Of a DNA stretch of 64,000 bases, positions 37,501-49,500 are shown one piece after another; the first letter of the stretch is position 1; each line of letters begins with the position of its first letter. The translations under genes were made by a program, and so were the position numbers. Source of the DNA: Elysia crispata. Lineage: Eukaryota; Mollusca; Gastropoda; Plakobranchidae. The notes beneath the pieces were generated by a model that was not told the DNA's origin, did not search any database, and saw only the letters and a program-made list of their open reading frames with translations. The stretch covers positions 289,001 through 353,000 of the forward strand of contig JAWDGP010001472.1 in the NCBI GenBank assembly GCA_033675545.1, in the 5' to 3' direction.

Positions 37501-40500
37501 TTTTTCTTTCCCAGAAGAGTGGCTGGTCTGCAGAAAGGTGAAGGACATTTAATGTCTCAGTTTGACATAACTTCAAGTGGAGGGATTAAACTAAGACTTA
37601 TTTTCTTCAATCTTTGCATCTTCAACAATGTAGAATGATTAATTTTGTTTTATTCTAGGAAACACTAGTTGAGCTGGGGCATTATTTATATAAAAAGAAA
37701 TGCATAAAATAGTCTGGAAAATTCCAAACAAGAAGTGCTTGTGGAAAAGTTTAGAAGAGATATTAAGTCTTCTTGTAAGATTAGAAGAGCATCTGACTAG
37801 ACCATTATGTAACTCCGATTAGAAAGCACGATGTTCCTTTTTTCCATACTCTTTTGTGATTTTTACAGAGCAGAGCAAGCTACTCAAAAATCAGCTGCAG
37901 CTATGGAGAACTTAAGCAGGCCACACTTCCTGGTGGACAGTAGAGATGATAAGATATCAGGGTCTCCTGCAACTCCCAAATGTCAGGCCTCTGCTAGGTA
38001 AGATTTTAGTCAATCTAAAGAATCTTTGTCTTTTTTTTGGTTTTTGATTAATTGAAGCTGGCTTTCCAAGATTTGATTAAAAATAAAACAGCATACATTA
38101 GTTAGTGTTTGAGTTCTTCTGTTTCTTAATCACCATTTGGATTAGTGCTTTCTCCATCAACAAATAATGGATAGAATTTTTTTCACTTACAAAAATTTAA
38201 TTAAAGCCCTTTACATCAAGGTAGAAAGAAAAAAACCAACTCAGAGAAACTTCTTTCCTACATCATTTGCTCGTATGAGGTTTAATTGTTGTTGGGCATC
38301 CATAGGTTATCAGCAGAAACATATCTAACTTTTCATTTCTTATGCTTTCAACTACTAACAAACCATCAATAGTCAGGATAAAAACAAAAACCGAGGAAAG
38401 TAGTTTGTCATGGTGATTTTTGCTATCCAAATCAAGTTTCTTTGCGCCATTTTACCTTTAAAGAAATATTGCTGCAATAAAAATGTTCATATTTGTTCAC
38501 ATTATTTGTTTGATTTCTTAGATCCACAGAAAAATTGAATAAAGGAAACTTTAATGTTGAATTCAAAATCTAAATTTGCTCAAACAGCTTAAACACGGGT
38601 CTGGAGTATTACTATTTTATGTTATATGGGGTTTGGAATTTCATCCAATATTTGTGTTAATTCATTATTTCTATAGAGGTTCTAAGCGGATCATCGAGCA
38701 CGGCAGAGGATTGTCACCTGCTCCAAAGCGGGCTCGTTCCAACATTGGGCAGGAATTATTGGTGGTGAGTGTTAGCTGCTGCCTTTCTTTTTTTTCATTT
38801 TGGTTCAAGAGTTTGTATTTTAAAATGACTCATCTGACTGGTACAATGCTTTGGTTTTTTTAAATATTTAAAATTAAAGTTAAAGTTGGGCTCTTTAAAT
38901 GAGACCTATTGGAAATTTGAATGCCGTCTCAACTGTATGGTGACAACATGATTCATATAATATTTGGGTCACAACTAGCCACTTTACCTCCTCTAAGTTC
39001 CTCAAAAAGTCTGTATAAAAATGTTCAGAGACTCTTTGTTGAGTGTACTAATAAGCACTATTTTACAGCCACTTTGCTTCTCTCTATCATTATTTTACAT
39101 CCCCTTGGTTTCTCTCAATCATAATTTTACACACCCTTGGTTTCTCTCAACCATTATTTTACACACCCCTTGGTTTCTCTCAATAATTTCTTTTACATCC
39201 CCTTGGTTTCTCTCAACCATTATTTTATACACCCTTGGTTTCTCTCAATAATTTCTTTGTAATGACAACGAACATCTCTTTGATCTGCCTGGGCTGACCA
39301 CGGGCATCCCTGTGGGACTATGATAACCAGCAATAAAACTGTCCCGGGGCAATTAATGATCTCGCCGACCATCAGAGCAGGGGCAGATAACTGAAAGCGG
39401 TACAAGCCTTGAAATTTGGCTGTACCCAAAACCCATTTTAGTCGTGATGTTATCGGTTTTTGTTGGATATTTGTGCTTCACAGTATTCATCAAGTTTTTT
39501 AAATGAAATCGTTAAAAATCAAGGTGTCTATATCTATTTTTAAAAAAAGGTATGTAAACATTTGAACTTAGGGTAGATTACATTTTTTAATAGAACATAA
39601 CTAGTGAATCGCACCAACAAAAAATATGCTTGCAAAGCAATCTTGAAAAAAGTTGTGATGCTTCAAGTAGGCCCTAGTACATCATTGGCAGAAAAAAAAT
39701 AACCATACCGTGTTAATTTTTACCAATATCATTAGTCTATGAATCATCGAATATTATTAGTTTCATCATGTTAATTTAAGAGATTTTTAGTTTGTGTCTT
39801 TGCGACTGAGCTTTTAATACTGTTTTAAAAGCATGTATTCTGAAACCCTCAAAACTAATTTTTTTTCCTCAATACAAAGAACACAAAAGAAATAATCTAC
39901 ATCATTGGAAAAATACACAATAGCCCATTTGTTTAGGTTAGAAGACTACAAATTGAATGAACACATTAGAAATGTCCTTATACATGTATATAGCTCTGCC
40001 AGACAAGATAAAATAGATGAGGCAAAACTGGAAATGAAGCAGTACTTGACAACTTACAGATAAAGATTTCTACACAGCATCACATTATTGAGATACACTG
40101 CCTAGATTTCATGAAAAAAATTCAACCTTTTATTGGCATTTCATAGAGAACAATGTGGAAAAATGTTGCATTTGACTATAGCAAAGATAGGGACTTCTGG
40201 TATTCAGGGAGAAAGTAAGAAAATATATCTTCATATGCTTTAAAAACTGCGCCAGAACTTAAAGAGGGGGAGAAATGATTACATGACAATTCACAACTCC
40301 ACGTTGTAAATATGTGAACACAGTAATCAAAACCCTGTTCAAAATTTATGAGCAAGTATAGCAGAATGATAGCTTAAAGACAAACTATTCATCTTGTTTA
40401 GTCCTGATTGTCTAACTTTTTACTGTTAGAAAACAATCCCTGTGATTAGTGGGTGGTATGAATTGCCAATATCAAGCAATCCTGCACTATTAACACGCCT

Positions 40501-43500
40501 GTTATCAAAAAACAAGAAACACTCCAGTCCAGTTACCCTCTGTGTCCCAACATCTGTCAACTCTCTAGATAACCAGATGGATTATAAGTCCCACAGTTGA
40601 ATAGCCCCAGTTCAGGCGTAATTTTTATGGCATCTGTTTCTTCAAATACTGCTCTCTCTATATAAGCAGTTTTCTGCTGCCTTTATGGTGCAAGAGAAAA
40701 GTTATACTCATTTAAAAACAGCTGAAAAGTTTCAGAAAATTTTTTTACAAATAGCCTTTCAAGGAAAGACTATTGCTATTGAAGAGACTTATTTGAACAT
40801 GACTGGTATCATTGCAAACTGTAAAATCTCTACTTTTCAATTATAGCATTTTCTTTTGAACTTCATTTCCTCAAATGAATATTTTGAGGCTTTTAATTAT
40901 GGTTAAATCCGAAAAAAATTTATTCAAAATCAGCTGTCAGCGCAGGTAAACTTGTGGGCCAGCAGCGCCCATCATGACCGAAATTTGACCTCATGAGCGG
41001 CGTCAATGGGTATTTGCCTGGCAGAGCGACAGGTAACCTAAAGATCAAGTAGTTTGTCGCCCTGCCTTGGTTTCTCTAAATCATTATTTTACACTCCCTT
41101 GGTTTCTCCCAGTCATTATTTTACATACCCTTGGTTTCTCTCAATTATTATTTTATACCCCCTTGGTCTCTCTCAATCATTGTTTTACACCCCTTGGTCT
41201 CCCTCATCGTTTTACAACCATGATTTCTCTCATTGTTTAAAACTCCTTTAGTTTTTCTCAATCAATGTTTTACACCCCCTTGGTTTCTCTCAATCATTGT
41301 TTTACACCCCTTGGACCCTCAATCATTGTTTTACACTTCCTTGGTTTCTCTCAATCGTTGTTTAAAACCCCTTTGGTTAATCTCCATTGTGTTTTAACCT
41401 CCTTGGTTTCTCTCAATCATTGTTTTACACCCTCTTGGTCTCTCAGTCATTGTTTTACAATCCCTTGGTTTCTCTTAATCACTGTTACATACCTTATTTT
41501 TTCTCCATCATTGTCTTACACCCTTGGTCTCTCTCAATCATTGTTCTAAATGCCTTGGTCTCTCTCAATCATTATTTTACTCCCCTTGGTCGTTCAATCA
41601 TTGTTTAATTCAAGAAACCTTGTGCCATGAAGTTTCAAGATCTCATCATATCCTTGCACTATGAGGTTTCATCACCTGTGCTGGCTGAAGTCTCATCTTC
41701 ATGCCTGAGGTCTCATCCCACTCTGTTGTCTTAGACTTCTTGTCCCTCTGTCCAGGCCATGACCACATTGATGTCCAGGGCTGTTTAGGCCTCATCACCC
41801 GTCAGTGTTGTCTGAGATCTCCCCTGCATCTGTCCTAGATGTTTGGATTTGAGATGAGTGTGTTAAGCTCAGACTGATAGTCTAAATCCGAAACGAATCT
41901 GTATGGTGGAGATCAATATATTGAAAGAGGTAAAATGCAAAAATCTAGAGATAGTCAGTTTTTGCTATCATGTCCAGAAGGATTTGCTTCAAGTCTCAGC
42001 TACCTTATTGAATAGTTGCTCGCAAAAGGTAACCCAGAATAATTTCCCATCCACTGAGCCCCCCCCTTCCCTCTCTCTCACACACACTCACACGCTCACT
42101 TATATTTTAATGTTTTATATGTTCAAATCTTTCTGTTTCTGCAGAGAGCCCAACCCCTATCAACATCATCACCTATAAAAAATCTGGGTAAGTATATTAG
42201 TGTAAAATTTGATATTACCCTAAGGGCTTTGCTCCAATATATTATACAGGAAATATTTTATGAAGCAACTGTTATACAGCTATCATTGACATCTCTAGTT
42301 GTATTAGCAGAAAAATTTCTTCTGAAGCATTGAGTGTGGAGACACTAAGGAAGCATTTCAATTGATGCCCGTCTTTTTGTTTTTGTTTTTTAATCTCCTC
42401 TTTCTTTTGCTAACAATAAACTGTAACTGTAAGTTAATTTGTTACTCGATTTTTTTATAGTAAAGAGTGAGCAAAGCTCATCGTCTGAGAACCCCACTGT
42501 AAACAAGATGGTAGATATGAATTTTGATTTTCTTCCTTTTAATTTACCCTGCTGGACGAGACTGCCTGGTGTCTATTCAGCCAAGTCACACAACAGGGGG
42601 TGTGGGAGATCAGTGGTTTTTTCAGAGGAGTGAAAATTTGTGTGTAGAAAATTTCCCATTTTAAAAGATAAAATTTCAAATGAATAAGTTAATCCAAACA
42701 AGAATCCTCAGAGTTGTATAGATCTAGGCCGGTATTTTGTCAAAAAATGCCTTAGTTTTAACCTATTGCGAAAACACAAGCTTACATTCATTAGACAACT
42801 CATGTTTGTCGATAGACCCACGTGATTCTGCATTTTCTGAAGGCCCGGTCTGTCAGAAATATAACTGGATGGGCTGTTCTCGTGAAGCATAAACATTATT
42901 TTTTTTCATGCTTGAATATTCCCTTTTGTACATAGAGATAAGCCTAATTTAAAAAAAAACCAAAACAGCAGTGACTTCTAGATTTCCAAATTATGTTTTA
43001 TTTAATGTTTATCATAAGGCTAAGGACTTTGCTTCAAATGCAACATAGCTAACAGTTATCCAGACTTAACCAAAGCTCAAAATAGATTTATAAAAGTTGT
43101 TTTGAGAATTGGGTGATGAGCTTGATACTGGGTCATATGTTTGCTTGAAAAACTTAATGTTAGAGCAATCCAGATTGTTATATTGCTTTCAAATAAATTA
43201 TATTTTTTTTTTTTGTTTACACTATCACTATATACCAATAGATCTAGATCTTATTTTGGAAGAGAAGAAATTCATTGACATTATCACTGACAGAAAAAAA
43301 AGTTAGTCCATATTTAGAGCTAAAACATTTGTACAAAAATCATTTCTCATCACAGCACTTTGTGGTTTATTTGAATATTTGAGAATAAAGATCTAGTATC
43401 TAGTTTTAAAAGAAGTGACCTTTAAAAATGATGTGAGTTGGCAGTATCAGGAAAAGTGAGCTAGTAAAGATAAGCTTTCTGCCTCCACAGTCATTCAGGA

Positions 43501-46500
43501 TAGTCTAGCAGCAAAGAAAAACACCACAAATAGAAGTACAGCTTACAGCATTATTATTTTTATAATTACTAGCATCACCTCAGTGAAAATGCAAGTGAAA
43601 AAGTGCAAAAGTACGACCAATACAGCTCAGAAAAGACTTTTGATGAAACAACAGCTTTTGCCTTTCCTTAATTGTAAACAGCCAAAATCATAGCCCTGAT
43701 TTTCATACCCTAACAAAATTATAGCCCTGATTATTATGCTCTATCAAAATCATAGCCCTGATTATCATGCTCTATCAAAATCATAGTTCTTAGTGAAGTT
43801 ATCATGCTCTATCAAAATCATAGCCCTTAGTGAAGTTATCATGCTCTATCAAAATCATAGCCGTTCGTGAAGTTATCATGCTCTATCAAAATCATAGCCC
43901 TTAGTAAAGTTATCATGCCCTAACAAAATCATAGCCTTGATTTTCATGCCCTAACAAAATTATAGCCCTGATTATTGTGCTCTATCAAAATCATAGCCCT
44001 GATTATCATGCTCTATCAAAATCATAGCCCTTAATGAAGTTATGCTCTATCAAAATCATAGCCCTTAGTGAAGTTATCATGCGTTATCAAAATCATAGCT
44101 CCTAGTGAAGTTATGTACTATCAAAATCATAGCCCTTGGTAAAGTTATCATGCTCTATCAAAATCATAGCCCTTAGTAAATTTATCATGCTCTATCAAAA
44201 TCATAGCTCCTAGTGAAGTTATCATGCTCTATCAAAATCATAGCCCTTAGTAAAGTTATCATAGCCCTTAGTGAAGTTATCATGCTCTATCAAAATCATA
44301 GCCCTTAGTGAAGTTATCATGCTCTATCAAAATCATGGCTCTCAGTGAAGTTATCATGCTCTATCAAAATCATGGCTCTCAGTGAAGTTATCATGCTCTA
44401 TCAAAATCATAGCTCTTAGCGAAGTTATTAAGCTCTATCAAAATCATAGCCCTTAGTGAACTTACGCTCTATCAAAATCATGGCTCTCAGTGAAGTTATC
44501 ATGCTCTATCAAAATCATAGCCCTTAGTGAAGTTATCATGCTCTATAAAACCTATTTGCTCACCCTTTTCCCAGATGTATAACGTATCCATTTTGTTTTC
44601 CTCAGATGAGTCGGAGCTAAGGGACACTGTACCTTCAGCACATAGAGTGAGTTTTTGATGAACATCAGAGATATGTTTTACCTGTAACTCCATATTTATG
44701 CTTAGGATTGAAGAATTTTGTGCAATAAAACGTCATTTATAAGACTGAGGGGAAATTTTTTTTCCCTTTTAATCCAGTTGGTTCATGCAAAAAGTTCAGA
44801 AAAATTGAGCTGGAAATTGAGGGTTTTTTAATTACTGAACATTTCTATACGCTCAGTGCAAGCTGGTTTCCATACAGTGAATTGTAGCTGCAGAAACTGT
44901 ACAGCTTTCTCAGACTTCAGCTCACTTCTATTCATACTACAAATGATCATAACCAACAAAATAACTGTTATCTGAGTGGTACTTTTTAATTTGACCAAAA
45001 AAAAAAAAATGATAGTTGTAAAGACACTGGTTTCTGCCCTTTCTGGAACTCATATTTAAAAAAAAAAAAAAAAAAATTATTGACTTGCATGTCTAAATTT
45101 CGAGGATAGGTAAGGCACGAGCCGCATTTGGATTATTGAATAAAGTATGGAAGGATCGAAACATCTCTAGGAGGACAAAAATAAGGCTCTTTCAATCAAA
45201 TGTCAAGTCTGTACTCTTGTATGGCAGTGAAACTTGGAGCCTTACAAAAACTTTAACTTCAAAACTGCAAGTCTTCATCAACACCTGTTTAAGACGGATA
45301 ATGAAAATTAAATGGAGTGACAAGGTTCATAACAATATTCTATGGGAAAGAACAGGACAGGAACCAATAGATAAAGAGATAGGACGTCGTAAATGGAGAT
45401 GGATTGGACACAGGCTGAGAAAACCAACAAGTAGCATTACCAGGCATGCACTCCAGTGGAACCCGCAAGGCAAGAGAGGAAGGGGTAGACCACAGACAAC
45501 TTGGCGGAGACAGGTAGAGGAGGACATGAAAAGGGGAGATATCAGCTGGAGGGAAGCTGCAAGGAATGCCCAGGATAGGGATAAGTGGAAGTCTGTTGTT
45601 TGTGGCCTATACCCTGAGATAGGGATAAGCGGAAGTCTGTTGTTTGTGGCCTATACCCTGAGATAGGGATAAGTGGAAGTCTGTTGTTTGTGGCCTATAC
45701 CCTGAGATAGGGATAAGCGGAAGTCTGTTGTTTGTGGCCTATACCCTGAGATAGGGATAAGTGGAAGTCTGTTGTTTGTGGCCTATACCCTGAGATAGGG
45801 ATAAGTGGAAGTCTGTTGTTTGTGGCCTATACCCTGAGATAGGGATAAGTGGAAGTCTGTTGTTTGTGGCCTATACCCTGAGATAGGGATAAGTGGAAGT
45901 CTGTTGTTTGTGGCCTATACCCTGAGATAGGGTGATAAAGGCATTGATGATGATGATGTCTAAATTTACCTTCGCTCGTTCTGTTTTAATGTTTATATTT
46001 CTGAGACAGTTACTTTTCTAATTTATAGCTTTCAATCTCGACCTGCCATTCTGACTGTTTTTTATATTCCTGATGCAGACAACTCTTACCTAATTTATGG
46101 CTTGCACAGGCACACTGTGGCAGAATGATCCATATTTTGAAAAGTCCTTGCAAATAGTTAAAAGAGGCATTTTAAATTTGGGAGTTCCTTTATAGATTTT
46201 TAATTAACTGAATGTGCTGAACCCACCTCAAAGTTTTGTTTTCTTCAGAAGAAGATTTGTTATTTAGATTAAGCCAACAAAGTCGAAAATATTGTTTTTA
46301 TCTTTTTAAAAAAAAATGTGTAATTTTCCCCCCATAAATATTGTAGTCTTATAAAAGAAGAAATTTTTTTCTCATTTAAAATTTTTAAGCATTTTTGTCT
46401 GCTCTTTCCAGAGTTGATTGAATTGTTGTTCAAATTTTCATCTGAATGATATTGTTTTCAGGTGTTAAAGCTTGAAAGATATCTAGAATAACTGAAAGAA

Positions 46501-49500
46501 AAGAAAAAGAAAAACTTTTTTTTTTCAAGGACTAGAATCTATGTCTTCTATTACCTTTTACTTTATCAATCAATTCTTTTTAACTTCAATTCTCAGTATG
46601 TTTCTATTGCTTGTCTACCTTGCCATGAAAAACAAGTGTCTAAAGCAAAAAGCCTTTTTTTCTCTCTATTAGGTTTTATAAACATTCTTTATTTAAAAAA
46701 AAATGATGTAAAATTTTCTCTTCCTAAAAATGCACTCAAAAGTCAAAAACTCTAAGCAGAAAGCAAAAAGATCAACACTTAAGTTACATTCACAGTTGGA
46801 GTGGTGAAAAGTTAGCGTTCTATAACTTTTATCTCCTTTTTCACAAATAAAAATTAAAATGATCTTTGCTTTGAGACTGTGTCTGTAAAAACCTTTTACT
46901 TTCTTGTTATAGATATTATATCCTTGACTATACAGCAAGAGATCATTTTGATAATAAAAAAGAAAAACAAACTTCTGTTACAGCTTACAAAGATAAAACT
47001 ATGAAAGTAAGGATAAAGCAGGTGGCAAACCCATGGCAACTTTATGTGGAGGTGAAACAAGTAAATGTAGAACTACTTTTGGGCTCACATCAACCTTTTC
47101 TCTCAGGAAAGATGAAATGATAAAGAGCTTTTTCAGAGATCATAATATTGCAGTCATATCTTCTTATATGGAAAATGTACACATATATACATATACATGC
47201 TTTAAAATGTTTCTCACTTGTTGATTCCCAACCCTTAAACACTGGATAGAAAACAATCTTATATTCAAACCTGTAAAAGTCAATGACCAACAGATATGTT
47301 CAAACAGTTTGGTGTGAAATACCAAGTCAAGACTTAGGTAGACTCATCTAAATGCCAAATGATATTTTCTAACTCATCAGTAATGATCTGATCTTTTCTA
47401 ATCTAGCAGTAGAGACCTAAACATCTGGTGTTTTGTAATACATCATTAATGACATAGGCAGGCAGACCCCTCATATGAAAGTCGTCTGATATTTTCTAAT
47501 CCTTGACATTGAATATTAAGTAATGTCATGGTGAGTCTCACAAAAATGTTTTTATTGACAGGCACCACAACCATTCAGAATAAAAAATGGTTCAAGACAA
47601 GGGTCAGGCTTCTTTAATAGGACGCCGGGCTCCAGTCAGAATTGGAGCCTTTTCCAACACAAGACAACGTTCTTGAGAGCTACTCCATCCCCTCAAAGAG
47701 GACCACAGGTTTGTTTTGTTCCTGGTTAGATCATCTAAAAAGTTTTAGAGGGTGAGAGAGACAGAGAGATATTGAGGTATATCCTCTATCACTGAATCCG
47801 CCTAATATTGAGGTCTTATCTTCTATCAGTGCATCAGCCAAATTTTGAGGTATATCTTCTGTCACTGAATCAGCCTAATATTGAGGTATATCTTCTATCA
47901 CTGAATCCGCCTAATATTGAGGTCTTATCTTCTATCAGTGCATCAGCCAAATATTGAGGTATATCTTCTATCACTGAATCAGCCAAATATTGAGGTATAT
48001 CCTCTATCACTGAATCCGCCTAATATTGAGGTCTTATCTTCTATCAGTGCATCAGCCAAATATTGAGGTATATCTTCTATCACTGAATCAGCCTAAGGCC
48101 GATCCCAGCGTAGCTCTGTAGCATCTGGCCTAGCTCGCATGGTGCAAACACACTAAATTCTGCATACATGCTCAGCGTCGCTCTGTTGCTGGTCTAGGCC
48201 CAGCCTGCTCCCAGATCTGAAAAACGGCCTATTCATCAGGGTAAAAAAAAACAAGCCAAGCATGTCCAGTGCGAGCTGGGCCAGATGTTACAGAGCTATG
48301 CTGGGACCGGCCTAATATTTAGGTGTATCTTTATCACTGAATGCCTTATATTGAGGTATATCTTCTATCACTGCATCAGCTAAATTTTGGAGGATATATG
48401 TTCTTCCATTGAATCGATTTAATTTGACACTTTTTTCTTATCCTCTATCTTTCTGTCGTTTGCTCTTTCTTTCTCTCTCTCTATTATATATGTTATCTCC
48501 CTATTAGATGCTATGAAATTAATACATTTTCTGATTTATGTCCTCACCACTGTTTTTTCATAGAATATATTCACAATGGAGCAGAGAAAGAAACACCTGG
48601 CTGAAAAAGAGAATAAAGAAAAAGAGAGAATTCGTAGATTTGAAGAGAAAAAGAAGCAAGACCTGGAAAAGAGAAAGAGGTATAAATTTCACATGGAAAG
48701 AATATTATTCGCAGCTGAAGGCACTGACTTTTTGTTTTGGTTTTTGTAGATCTTAAGGTAAATGCTGTAATAACTCTGTATTGTCAAGAGAATTGAGGGA
48801 GTACTTTCAGCCTTGTTTTGGAAGAGAATTTCGTCTGTGAAGTTTGCCAAGTTCAATGATTCTGTTCCATCTCGCCCATGTCTTCTTCCCCAAAAAGAGT
48901 TTTTAATATATGAATTTCCATAGTTTTTCCAGCAGCCCATTTAATGGACTTTCAAAGATTTAGACTGATTTTGAGATTTGAATTGACTGCTGGGATAGTC
49001 CAACTTACCTGATATGCCTGAGGCTAGGAAGTCTGCAATGGCCAATCATGTTCCATCTGGAGATACCTGGAACATAACTTCACTTTCAGCTGCCTCTGCT
49101 CTTTTTTTTTTTAAATTTTTTTTAAATTGATCATTTTTATTTTTGCCATTAACCTTCAAAGTGACTCGTAGAAAAAACGCAAAAAGATCATTGTTATTAT
49201 TATTATTATTATTGTTATTATTATTATCATGTTCTCCTTTATTGGGTTTTCCTGAAAATAGTAGGCCACAAAAAATTTTTACAGATGTTTTAATAAATTG
49301 ATAATGCTTTGAAGGTTGACTGTGAGCCAACCATTCCTGTGTGTCACCTTTCACATACACATACACGCACACATCTTTGCAACTACTTAACCAGATGGTG
49401 TGATGCTATAGATCTCTTTTGGTCCTCTGTCCATGCTATTCAGGCGTACATTTAGTCGACTTTCAAATACAATAAACATTGCTTGTTCTTGAATAATCTT

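Larger units (their letters stand above)
45090..45967 (+). mobile_element. 5'-truncated RTE-like LINE with 12-bp target duplication (intron 10)
   Basis: ATGTCTAAATTT occurs at 45090-45101 and 45956-45967, precisely flanking the insert. The insert begins in the C-terminal ORF part and ends in GATGATGATG, the short-repeat tail typical of RTE 3' ends. A long A-run lies just upstream of the left duplicate, in the host sequence. Confidence 0.85.

Noticed and set aside
39280-39420. G+C-rich block with tRNA-like look
   Set aside because: No convincing A and B boxes at the right spacing on either strand.
43690-44550. CRISPR-like regular repeats of 37 bp
   Set aside because: There are no spacers, the copies are head-to-tail, and the array is within an INCENP intron.
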